In this document: in pieces, positions 1 through 7,847 of the stretch
How the letters are laid out: each line of letters starts with the position of its first letter
Position numbering within the stretch: position 1 is the first letter of the stretch
Source of the DNA: Phycisphaera mikurensis NBRC 102666
GTDB lineage: Bacteria > Planctomycetota > Phycisphaerae > Phycisphaerales > SM1A02
Assembly (NCBI GenBank): GCA_945870475.1
Contig: CAMBSR010000100.1
Span: 1 to 7,847, forward strand
Length of the DNA stretch: 7,847 bases
Direction of reading: 5' to 3'
The notes under the pieces: model-generated
The model's input: only the letters and a program-made list of their open reading frames with translations
Database searches by the model: none
What the model was told of the DNA's origin: nothing
Made by a program: the position numbers and the translations under genes

Positions 1-1
1 C

Positions 2-187
2 ACGGGCGGTGGCGGCGGTCGCGAAGGCGGCCGTCGCGCGGAACCGCGCACGGTCACCATCGAGCGCGTGGACGTGCCCGGCGGCGCGTTTGCCGACAAC
101 TGGTTCGCGCCCCCGAGCAAGCCGGTACGCATGGCGCCGCCGCCGCCGCCGCGTGGCGATGGCCCGCCGCCGCGCGGCGACGAGTGA
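2..187 (+). CDS. C-terminal end of an unidentified protein (5' truncated)
   Basis: The frame is open from the left edge of the window to a TGA at 185-187 and gives about 61 residues. The visible part starts with a Gly/Arg-rich stretch, has a more ordinary segment (VTIERVDVPGGAFADNWFAP), and ends in a low-complexity tail with runs of prolines and Arg-Gly-Asp (APPPPPRGDGPPPRGDE). The stop lies 9 bases from the stop codon of gyrB on the other strand, a tight convergent end that fits a real gene boundary. No domain is recognisable and I assign no function. The proline-rich tail looks like a disordered C-terminus. The start lies outside the window. The main doubt is that GC-rich DNA leaves many frames open by chance, so the coding call rests on the stop position and the non-repetitive middle segment. 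Confidence 0.5.
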   Translation, partial: TGGGGGREGGRRAEPRTVTIERVDVPGGAFADNWFAPPSKPVRMAPPPPPRGDGPPPRGDE

Positions 188-196
188 TCCGCCTGC

Positions 197-2857
<2,661 letters not shown>

Positions 2858-2956
2858 TCAGGCGTTTTTCGGGCGCGTGCGGCGCCCCGCGAGGGGGTCC
2901 GGCGGATGCTTTCGCAATCGTGCGGTTTGGTGCGTTCCGGCGGCGCGCGCGGCCAC

Positions 2957-2962
2957 TAGGAT
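2957..2962 (+). promoter_or_regulatory. Possible -10 element for the desaturase leader
   Basis: TAGGAT matches the bacterial -10 consensus at four of six positions and is the best such hexamer in the GC-rich stretch before the desaturase. Transcription would start near 2969, just before the folded leader and at the ATG of the small upstream frame. No convincing -35 stands at the right distance, so this is tentative. Confidence 0.2.
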
Positions 2963-2968
2963 TGGGCC

Positions 2969-3040
2969 ATGTTGAAGCGCAACAGAGCATGGAGATCGCT
3001 CTTTCGGCGGAGCTTCGCCGACGTGAAGGCGAACTCCTAG
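2969..3040 (+). CDS. Possible 23-residue upstream ORF / leader peptide before the desaturase
   Basis: ATG at 2969 opens a 23-codon frame ending in TAG at 3038-3040. The peptide begins MLKRNRAWRSLFRRS and ends ADVKANS, so it is strongly basic with seven Lys/Arg. It lies 24 bases before the desaturase ATG and in the same reading frame, separated from it only by the amber stop and eight sense codons. It overlaps the inverted repeats at 2989-3048, which cover its second half and stop. That arrangement resembles a translated leader controlling a downstream gene, or a desaturase N-terminus cut off by a stop mutation. There is no clear Shine-Dalgarno, although a transcript starting at about 2969 would make it leaderless. 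A chance ORF of this size is quite possible, so confidence is low. Confidence 0.2.
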   Translation: MLKRNRAWRSLFRRSFADVKANS

Positions 3041-3048
3041 ATCTCCAT
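2989..3048 (+). promoter_or_regulatory. Folded leader element (long imperfect inverted repeat) upstream of the desaturase
   Basis: Two nested stems can be read directly. The outer one is a perfect 9-bp pair, ATGGAGATC (2989-2997) with GATCTCCAT (3040-3048). The inner one pairs GGAG (3009-3012) and TTCGCC (3014-3019) with GGCGAA (3028-3033) and CTCC (3034-3037): 10 bp with one bulged C and an 8-base loop. An 11-by-2 internal loop separates them. A competing hairpin, TCGGCG (3004-3009) with CGCCGA (3016-3021), would exclude the inner stem, so a two-state switch is conceivable. The element ends 16 bases before the desaturase ATG. It matches no riboswitch class I can name and has no U-tract that would make it a terminator. 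Confidence 0.45.
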
Positions 3049-3064
3049 CGCGCAACCATTACCC

Positions 3065-4081
3065 ATGCGCGCGGCAACGCGGAAGTTGCCCCGGTCCGGC
3101 AAGGAACTCATCCTGTCGACCCGGGAGTTCGCGTCGGATGACACGCTCCGCAGCTGGTGGTGCGTGTGGTCGACGCTCGGTCTCCTGGTGGCAGCGCTCG
3201 CGGGAACGCTGGTGCGCCTCCCGTTCCCGGCGACGCTCGCGTTCAGCGTGCTTGCCGGCCTGCTGACGGTGCGGCTCTTCGTCCTCTTCCACGATCACCA
3301 GCATCGCGCCATCCTGCATCGCTCGCGATTCGCGGCGGCCCTGATGTGGTGCGTGGGGCTCCACCTCCTGAGCCCGAGCAGCGTCTGGCGCAGCTCGCAC
3401 GACCACCATCACAAGCACAATTCCCGCTTGGGTGGCGCGCACATCGGCTCCTTCCCGGTGATGACCAAGGCGCAGTACCTGCGTTCGTCGCGTCGCGACC
3501 GGTTCCGCTACCTCCTGGCGCGGCACCCGCTCACGATCCTCTTTGGGTACTTCACGGTGTTCCTCTCGGGGATGTGCGTGCAGCCGTTCCTCCGCGAGCC
3601 GCGCGAGCACTTCGACGGCCTGGTGGCGATCCTGCTGCATGCCACCGTGGCCGTGCTGGTGACCTCGTTCCTGGGGTGGCAGGTGTTCCTGTTCACGGTG
3701 TTCCTGCCGCAGTTCCTGGCGAGCGCCCTCGGTTCCTACCTCTTCTACGCCCAGCACAACTTCCCCACCGTCACGTTCCACTCCCGCGGGGGGTGGGCGT
3801 ACGAGATCGCCGCCATGGAGTCCTCGAGCTTCCTGCGGACGGGCCCGCTCATGGCATGGTTCACCGGGAACATCGGGTACCACCACGTGCACCACCTGAA
3901 CGCCCGGATCCCGTTCTACCGCCTGCCGGAGGCCAAGGAGGCCATCCCGGAGCTCTGGCGCCCGAAGACCACGTCGCTTCGGCCCATGGAGGTGGTCCGC
4001 TGCCTGCGGCTCAAGGTCTGGGATGGCGATGCCAAGCGCATGGTCGGTCTGGCGGAGTGCCGGACGCGGCGCGCCGGCTGA
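3065..4081 (+). CDS. Membrane fatty-acid (acyl-lipid) desaturase
   Basis: This 338-residue protein is an integral-membrane di-iron desaturase that would introduce a double bond into an acyl chain of a membrane lipid, using O2 and an electron donor. All three histidine boxes of the family are present: HDHQH (76-80), HDHHHKH (112-118) and HHVHH (273-277, in GYHHVHHLNARIPFYRLP). The extra QHNFP histidine (231) is typical of DesA-like delta-12/omega-6 types. Hydrophobic segments at about 31-51, 54-75, 156-171, 184-203 and 206-228 give the usual arrangement, with the His boxes on the cytoplasmic face. ATG 3065 is the first start after an in-frame TAG at 3038; no Shine-Dalgarno is visible. No ferredoxin or reductase gene adjoins it. 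It is divergent from gyrB and preceded by a folded leader. Regiospecificity and substrate cannot be read from the sequence; a carotenoid-modifying enzyme is less likely. The C-terminal tail after about 300 is soluble and basic. Confidence 0.9.
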   Translation: MRAATRKLPRSGKELILSTREFASDDTLRSWWCVWSTLGLLVAALAGTLVRLPFPATLAFSVLAGLLTVRLFVLFHDHQHRAILHRSRFAAALMWCVGLHLLSPSSVWRSSHDHHHKHNSRLGGAHIGSFPVMTKAQYLRSSRRDRFRYLLARHPLTILFGYFTVFLSGMCVQPFLREPREHFDGLVAILLHATVAVLVTSFLGWQVFLFTVFLPQFLASALGSYLFYAQHNFPTVTFHSRGGWAYEIAAMESSSFLRTGPLMAWFTGNIGYHHVHHLNARIPFYRLPEAKEAIPELWRPKTTSLRPMEVVRCLRLKVWDGDAKRMVGLAECRTRRAG

Positions 4082-4097
4082 ACGTGCGGCGGGGCGG

Positions 4098-4197
4098 TCG
4101 GCAATTTCCGCCGATGTCCGGGAAAGCAGGCATTTCCTGCGTAGACTGCAGCAGCCAACAGGGGTGCGCCGATCCAAGGAAGGACGCGCGACCTTCC
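4098..4197 (+). other. Hairpin-rich spacer between desaturase and amidase
   Basis: The 154-base gap has several short stems: TCGGC (4098-4102) with GCCGA (4110-4114); GGAAA (4121-4125) with TTTCC (4133-4137), which competes with GCAGG (4126-4130) and CCTGC (4136-4140); and GGAAGG (4178-4183) with CCTTCC (4192-4197). None is followed by a T-run, so a classical terminator for the desaturase is not shown. They may fold the amidase 5' leader. The stems are only 5-6 bp, which GC-rich DNA produces easily. Confidence 0.25.
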
Positions 4198-4223
4198 GTC
4201 GTGGCCCGTGCGTAGCAGTCAGC

Positions 4224-4230
4224 AAGGAAG
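4224..4230 (+). promoter_or_regulatory. Ribosome binding site of the amidase gene
   Basis: AAGGAAG stands 5 bases before ATG 4236. It is the best Shine-Dalgarno in the window and decides the start. The reading frame is open back to 4023 inside the desaturase gene, and a later in-frame ATG at 4305 has no comparable site. Confidence 0.65.
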
Positions 4231-4235
4231 CCGAC

Positions 4236-5063
4236 ATGAGCACTGATCCGAGCAATGCGGGCGCGCCCGATGCGCACCGCCTTCAGCATTCAGCCGAGCG
4301 CGGCATGCGCATCGCTCGGCGTTCGTTCGTCTTCTTCGGTGCGTTGTTCGTGGCCGGCTGCGCGACCTCGAAGAGCCAGCTTGCCACCGGGCGCTTGCCC
4401 GGTCCGGAGTGGCCCGACATCCCCGCCCCCGTTCCGCCCGCTCCCGCCGGGGCGATCTGCCTCGCACCGAAGCCGGGCGAGAGCGTGGGAACGTGCCCGC
4501 CGCCCGCTCCGCCGGAGACGGTGTACGGGGGCCCGGTGCCCTTCGCCCGCCCGCGCTCTGCGTGGGCGCATGGCACCCCCGACTACACCGACATGGACCG
4601 GATGCTTCCCCCGAAGTACATCACGATCCACCACGACGGCATGACGCCGTACTGGGGTCTGACGGAGACGGAGGCACGGGAGCGGCTCGAATGGATCCGC
4701 AACGGCCACCGCGGCAAGGGCTGGAGCGACATCGGCTACCACTACATCGTGGATCGTTCCGGTGTCGTGTGGCAGGGCCGTGACGTCACGCGCTGGCAGG
4801 GTGCGCACGTCAAGTTCCGCAACGAGAACAACATCGGGGTGATGTGCCTGGGCAACTTCATGCTGCAGGCGCCGTCGCCGGCGCAGGTGGCGGCGCTCAA
4901 TCGCACGGTCGCGCAGCTGCGCGCCTACTACAAGCTCCGGGCCAACGTCGTGAAGACGCACCAGGAATGGCCGGGCGCGCAGACGCTCTGCCCCGGCACG
5001 TACCTCCAGGCACAGGTCAACGTGCTCCGCAAGTCCGGCTTCAAGTCGAGCGCGGTGGCGTGA
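4236..5063 (+). CDS. Lipoprotein N-acetylmuramoyl-L-alanine amidase (PGRP / Amidase_2 fold)
   Basis: This is a predicted 275-residue zinc amidase that cleaves the bond between MurNAc and L-Ala in peptidoglycan, anchored outside the cytoplasm. The N-terminus has a basic region with twin arginines (ARRSFVFFG, R28-R29), a hydrophobic stretch, and a lipobox LFVAGC with C42 as the lipidated cysteine. The RR pattern suggests possible Tat export. A Pro-rich linker (about 53-100) leads to the catalytic domain: ITIHHDG (H132 as zinc ligand), WSDIGYHYIVDRSG (163-176, Y168 at the catalytic tyrosine position of T7 lysozyme), GVMCLGNF, KTHQEW (H242 ligand) and TLCPG (C252 ligand, T250 at the position of the T7 lysozyme lysine). 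All residues needed for activity appear present, so it should be an enzyme rather than a mere binding protein. It overlaps the next gene by 4 bases. Roles in cell-wall recycling, remodelling or defence cannot be told apart here. Confidence 0.88.
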   Translation: MSTDPSNAGAPDAHRLQHSAERGMRIARRSFVFFGALFVAGCATSKSQLATGRLPGPEWPDIPAPVPPAPAGAICLAPKPGESVGTCPPPAPPETVYGGPVPFARPRSAWAHGTPDYTDMDRMLPPKYITIHHDGMTPYWGLTETEARERLEWIRNGHRGKGWSDIGYHYIVDRSGVVWQGRDVTRWQGAHVKFRNENNIGVMCLGNFMLQAPSPAQVAALNRTVAQLRAYYKLRANVVKTHQEWPGAQTLCPGTYLQAQVNVLRKSGFKSSAVA

Positions 5064-5305
5064 GCGCGGCAACGTCGCTCGCCGAAGGTGGATCGATCGC
5101 TTCGCAGGCAGCCACGATGGCCGCGGCGCTGGTGGGAATGCTTGCCATCGCGTACGTGGCGTGGAAGGCAGTCCAGCGCCAGGAGAAGGGGGACGCGGAG
5201 CTCGCTGCCAAGCTGAAGGCGGATGACGAGCGCGCGGCGGCCGGGTTGCGCGCGGAGATGGGACTGCCCCCGGAGCGGCCGGCGGACCAGGCTCCCAAGC
5301 AGTGA
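5060..5305 (+). CDS. Small single-pass membrane protein, unknown function
   Basis: GTG at 5060 overlaps the amidase stop (GTGA), the classical sign of translational coupling, and gives 81 residues ending in TGA at 5303-5305. Residues 18-36 (AATMAAALVGMLAIAYVAW) form one clear transmembrane helix. It is followed by a charged, Ala/Lys/Glu-rich helical segment (about 37-68, KAVQRQEKGDAELAAKLKA) and a Pro-rich end. The basic residues right after the helix (WKAVQR) suggest N-out, C-in by the positive-inside rule. No family is recognised. An alternative start is ATG 5117, which would begin right at the helix and has no better ribosome site. Pairing with a murein amidase raises the idea of a holin- or spanin-like partner or a localisation factor, but nothing in the sequence proves this. 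Confidence 0.6.
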   Translation: MSAATSLAEGGSIASQAATMAAALVGMLAIAYVAWKAVQRQEKGDAELAAKLKADDERAAAGLRAEMGLPPERPADQAPKQ

Positions 5306-5328
5306 CAAAAGGCAGTGATGAAATAGAA

Positions 5329-5356
5329 CGCCCGATGGGGTTGAACCCATCGGGCG
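5329..5356 (-). terminator. Strong stem-loop, probable xylulokinase terminator
   Basis: CGCCCGATGGG (5329-5339) pairs perfectly over 11 bp with CCCATCGGGCG (5346-5356), with a 6-base loop. Read on the minus strand, the stem is followed by TTCTATTTC, a moderately T-rich tract, so it best fits termination of the gene ending at 5474. On the plus strand the following bases (CATCGGTCT) are not T-rich, although the stem may still help end the amidase operon 24 bases upstream. It lies 118 bases past the xylulokinase stop. Confidence 0.5.
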
Positions 5357-5360
5357 CATC

Positions 5361-5418
5361 GGTCTCCCTTGTGAGGGAGGAGGGAAAGGCAGAGTTGGCC
5401 CTTTTCGCCTCCTCGACC
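5361..5418. other. Second, larger inverted repeat in the convergent spacer
   Basis: GAGGAGGG-AAAGG (5377-5389) pairs with CCTTTTCGCCTCCTC (5400-5414) over 13 bp with two single-base bulges and a 10-base loop. GGTC (5361-5364) with GACC (5415-5418) can close it further. A competing hairpin CTCCCT (5364-5369) TGTG AGGGAG (5374-5379) shares bases with the left arm. Together with the stem at 5329-5356, most of the first 110 bases of the spacer can fold. It could be 3' UTR structure of either gene or a small RNA. The polypurine/polypyrimidine make-up makes some of the pairing easy to get by chance. Confidence 0.35.
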
Positions 5419-5473
5419 AGCCTCCAACATCCGGAAAGTAGCCCGGGAGCGGCGAAATGCAAGAATCATCCGG

Positions 5474-7006
5474 TCATTTGTTGCCCTTCAGCAAACGCAG
5501 GGTTCTCTGGAGAAGCGCCTGTTCCTCCATAAGAGCTTGCAGAAGTGGACCTTGCGACCGATCCGGCTGGGTGGTGCCGCTCTGGGAAATTGGGGGGTGC
5601 AGCGTGCCAGGATCCAGTGCTCCTGCCCCGATCGCTGCAAGGATCGCGGCCCCGCGGGCGGCGGCGTCCGGGATTTCTGCGCGCACGATCGGTATCCCGA
5701 AGGCCGTCGCATGCATGGAGGTCCACCGTGCGCTCTCGAAGCCACCCCCCGATCCGATCACCTGGGGCGCGTGGATCCCTGCCGCCCGGATCATCTCCAT
5801 GCAGAGGCCCATGCTGGCGGCGACGCCTTCCATGACGGCCCGCGTGAAGTGCGCCTGGCCGTGCGCGAGGCTGATGCCGGTGAACGCACCGCGCGCGTGC
5901 GGATCCGGGAACGGGCAGCGTTCGCCGGCCAGGGTTGGCAGGAATCGCAGCCCTTCGCAGCCCGGCGCGACGGATGCGGCGTCGCGATCGAGAAGCTCGT
6001 AGTCGGGCACGCCCGCCGCGGCGGCGCGCGCGGTTGCATCGCGCGCGAGCGTGTCGCGGAACCAGCGCAGGCTTCCGGCCGCGGAGAGCATCACGCTCAT
6101 CACGTGCCAGCGCCCGGGCAGCGCATGGCAGAACGCGTGGAGCGCGCCATCCGGCGACGCGCGGAAGGAATCGCTTGCGGCGAAGATCACGCCCGATGTC
6201 CCAAGGCTCGCGGCCACCGCGCCGGGCGCCACGATGCCCGAACCCACGGCGTTCGCGGCCTGGTCGCCTGCGCCTGCCACCATCGGGATGCCGGCGGCGA
6301 GACCCATCGCGGACGCGGCCGACGCAGAGAGTCGGTCCACGATGTCCGGTGATTCATGGCATCCGGGCACCTGGGTGGTGGCGATGCCCAGGTCGCGCAG
6401 CATGTCGGCGCTCCATGCGCGGTGCTCGACATCGAAGTAGAGCGTGCCGCTCGCATCGGCCGCGTCGGTTGCGCGCACGCTGCCGAGGCAGAGCCGCACA
6501 TAGTCCTTCGGGAGCAGCACGCAGTCGGTGCGCGCCCACAGCGACGGCTCGTTCCTCTGCAGCCAGCGCACCTTCGGCGCGGTGAAGCCCGCCAGCATTC
6601 GGTTGCCGGTGCGCTGCAGGATGACGGGTGCGCCGATCGCGCGATCGAGCTCCTCGCACTCGTCGGCGCTGCGGGAGTCGTTCCACAGGATGCATGGGCG
6701 CAGCGGACGGTTGTCGCGGTCCACGAAGGTGGCGCCATGCATCTGGCCGCTGAATCCGATCGCGGCGATGCGGCGACCGGGTTCGGCGTGGCCCGCGGCG
6801 CAGGCGCGGACCAGCGCCTCGCGCGTGGCGGCGTGCGCCGCGGCAACCCACTGGTCGGGGTCCTGCTCGCTCCAGCCGGGGTGGGGGGTGGCGAGCGGGT
6901 ACTCCGCCGAGGCGTGGGCGATGACGCTCCCGTCCGCATTGGTTATCAGTGCCTTGAGGGATGACGTTCCAATATCGAGGCCGAGGAAGAGCGGAGCGTG
7001 GCGCAT
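5474..7006 (-). CDS. xylB: Xylulokinase (FGGY carbohydrate kinase)
   Basis: This 510-residue cytoplasmic kinase would phosphorylate D-xylulose with ATP to xylulose 5-phosphate, feeding the pentose phosphate pathway. FGGY features in order are: GLDIGTSSLKA (9-19, first phosphate loop), SGQMHG (86-91, the xylulokinase sugar-binding signature), ILWNDSRS (106-113), TDAADASGTLYFD (180-192), GAGDQAANAVGSG (245-257, D248 at the catalytic Asp position), SLGTSGV (267-273), GERCPFPDPHARGAFTGISL (361-380) and GSGGGFESARW (418-428, adenosine loop). SGQMHG favours xylulokinase over glycerol kinase or gluconokinase. Length is close to E. coli XylB (484) with a small C-terminal extension. ATG 7006 starts right at the conserved N-terminus; a weak AGGA lies 11 bases upstream. 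There is no xylA, transporter or regulator beside it, so the exact pentulose remains an inference. Confidence 0.92.
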   Translation of the reverse strand: MRHAPLFLGLDIGTSSLKALITNADGSVIAHASAEYPLATPHPGWSEQDPDQWVAAAHAATREALVRACAAGHAEPGRRIAAIGFSGQMHGATFVDRDNRPLRPCILWNDSRSADECEELDRAIGAPVILQRTGNRMLAGFTAPKVRWLQRNEPSLWARTDCVLLPKDYVRLCLGSVRATDAADASGTLYFDVEHRAWSADMLRDLGIATTQVPGCHESPDIVDRLSASAASAMGLAAGIPMVAGAGDQAANAVGSGIVAPGAVAASLGTSGVIFAASDSFRASPDGALHAFCHALPGRWHVMSVMLSAAGSLRWFRDTLARDATARAAAAGVPDYELLDRDAASVAPGCEGLRFLPTLAGERCPFPDPHARGAFTGISLAHGQAHFTRAVMEGVAASMGLCMEMIRAAGIHAPQVIGSGGGFESARWTSMHATAFGIPIVRAEIPDAAARGAAILAAIGAGALDPGTLHPPISQSGTTQPDRSQGPLLQALMEEQALLQRTLRLLKGNK

Positions 7007-7194
7007 GGAAAGGGGGTTCCTGGCCGCTGGGCCGTGTGACGCGGGGCGTTAACCGAACGTGAACGCAATCTTTGCGGACCGCTTGCAGCCGCTCCTTATC
7101 GTTCAAAACTCTCGGAACCGTCATCGACCGTCTGACAGCGATCCCGGCAACGTCCGCCGCGGATCGTTGGCCACAGTCAAAGGCCAGTCCCCAC
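7007..7194. promoter_or_regulatory. Divergent spacer between xylulokinase and DUF3450-like gene
   Basis: This 188-base gap must hold both promoters. No convincing -35/-10 pair was found on either strand. TTGCAG (7083-7088) could be a -35 for the rightward gene, but no good -10 follows at 17 bases. A 5-bp dyad GCGTT (7046-7050) with AACGC (7062-7066) contains three AACSG/AACG-like repeats 6 bases apart and might be an operator. AAAGG (7179-7183) may be the ribosome site for GTG 7195, 11 bases away. Confidence 0.2.
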
Positions 7195-7847
7195 GTGCAC
7201 CACAAGTCCAACAATACCCAATCGACTGCGACGCAGCGCCTCCGTGCGGCGATGTGCGTGGCCGCGGCGGCCTGCATCCCGGTGCTCGGTGCCGCCGAGG
7301 CGCCGACCGCCGCGCAGGATTCCGCCACGGGCATTCCCGCCAAGTCCTCCACCAAGTCGACGTCCAGGCAGGCTGCCGACAAGCCTGCCGAGAAGACATC
7401 GGACACGGCGCCTGCCAATGGAACCAAGCCCGCCGAGGCTGCCCCCGCGGCCGGTTCCGCGAAGTCCGCTCCCACGCTGGACGAGACGCGCGTGACGCTC
7501 AACAAGTGGATCGAGACGCAGCAGATCATCTCCAAGGAACGCAACGACTGGCAGCAGGGCAAGGAGATCCTGCAGGGGCGCATCGAGCTCGTGGGGAAGG
7601 AAGTGGGGATCCTCAAGGACCGCATCAAGCAGTCCGAGGCCGCGGTGGAGGAGTCCAACAAGAAGCGCGACGAGCTCGTTGCCGAGAACGATGCCCTGAA
7701 GGTCTCCGGCGCGCAGCTTGGCGAAGCCGTCACCCTGATGGAAGGCCAGCTTCGCAAGCTCATGAAGCAGATGCCGGAGCCCGTTGCCACCAAGCTTGCG
7801 CCGCTGATGCAGCGCATGCCCGTCGATCCGTCCAACACGCGCGTGAC
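7195..7847 (+). CDS. Secreted coiled-coil protein, DUF3450-like (3' truncated)
   Basis: A GTG start at 7195 gives 217 visible residues before the window ends. Residues 1-36 look like a signal peptide, with a basic region around RLR, a hydrophobic core (AAMCVAAAACIPVLG) and a likely cut after AAEA. Residues 37-93 are an Ala/Lys/Ser/Pro-rich disordered linker. From 94 a long amphipathic coiled coil starts (TLNKWIETQQIISKERNDWQ) and runs to about 185. It leads into KQMPEPVATKLAPLMQRMPV and DPSNTRV, which matches my memory of DUF3450 proteins (LPxxLxxKLxPLxxRxPxDPxxT). Those periplasmic proteins usually precede MotA/TolQ/ExbB and ExbD/TonB genes and are thought to help energise outer-membrane transport; I infer the same here, but the following genes are not visible. 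The frame stays open back to 7063, but only the GTG places a signal peptide correctly; ATG 7252 would remove the basic region. Confidence 0.65.
   Translation, partial: MHHKSNNTQSTATQRLRAAMCVAAAACIPVLGAAEAPTAAQDSATGIPAKSSTKSTSRQAADKPAEKTSDTAPANGTKPAEAAPAAGSAKSAPTLDETRVTLNKWIETQQIISKERNDWQQGKEILQGRIELVGKEVGILKDRIKQSEAAVEESNKKRDELVAENDALKVSGAQLGEAVTLMEGQLRKLMKQMPEPVATKLAPLMQRMPVDPSNTRV

Noticed and set aside
4023..4235. 71-codon upstream extension of the amidase frame into the desaturase gene
   Set aside because: It overlaps the desaturase end and would bury the lipoprotein signal more than 100 residues inside; the Shine-Dalgarno at 4224-4230 points to ATG 4236.
3059..4255. 398-codon minus-strand open frame over the desaturase
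   Set aside because: It is antisense to a protein with all three His boxes; the product is rich in Arg/His/Glu and without recognisable domains.
5329..5356. GGTTCAACCC in the minus-strand loop region looks like a tRNA T-arm
   Set aside because: The loop has 6 rather than 7 bases, the stem is 11 bp, and no acceptor, D or anticodon arm can be built around it.
6354..7838. 494-codon minus-strand open frame spanning the xylulokinase start and the DUF3450-like gene
   Set aside because: It overlaps two well-supported genes, and its product is a shadow, with an Arg/Pro-rich half over xylB and a Ser-rich half over the coiled coil.

Overview
This is a GC-rich bacterial window with six well-supported genes in mixed orientation, plus the tail of a seventh. 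The best guess is a planctomycete, perhaps of the Phycisphaerae type. The reasons are the GyrB with a long insert after its TOPRIM domain, a DUF3450-like secreted coiled-coil protein of a kind I recall from planctomycetes, and the scarcity of clear Shine-Dalgarno sites (only the amidase gene has a good one). This placement is an inference from memory of the families, not a database result.

Layout. 2..187 (+) is the 3' end of an unidentified CDS with a proline-rich C-terminus. It converges on gyrB (197..2773, -), which encodes the complete DNA gyrase B subunit. A 291-base divergent region (2774..3064) holds a candidate near-leaderless gyrB promoter with an overlapping dyad. It also holds a strongly structured leader with a small upstream reading frame before a membrane fatty-acid desaturase (3065..4081, +). 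A 154-base gap with several small hairpins leads to a lipoprotein N-acetylmuramoyl-L-alanine amidase of the PGRP/T7-lysozyme type (4236..5063, +). This overlaps by 4 bases a small single-pass membrane protein (5060..5305, +). The convergent gap 5306..5473 is full of inverted repeats, including a perfect 11-bp stem that best fits a terminator for the xylulokinase gene (5474..7006, -). A 188-base divergent spacer follows, and then a 3'-truncated gene for a secreted DUF3450-like coiled-coil protein (7195 to the window end, +).

How the genes relate. Most are unrelated housekeeping or accessory functions: DNA topology, membrane lipid unsaturation, murein recycling or remodelling, and pentulose phosphorylation. 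The only clear operon is the amidase with the small membrane protein. The truncated DUF3450-like gene probably opens an ExbB/ExbD/TonB-type energised-transport operon beyond the window; this is inference from family knowledge. No mobile element, CRISPR array, tRNA or rRNA was recognised. The most interesting unexplained signals are the folded leader with in-frame upstream ORF before the desaturase, the structured convergent spacer, and the lipoprotein amidase paired with a tiny membrane protein.
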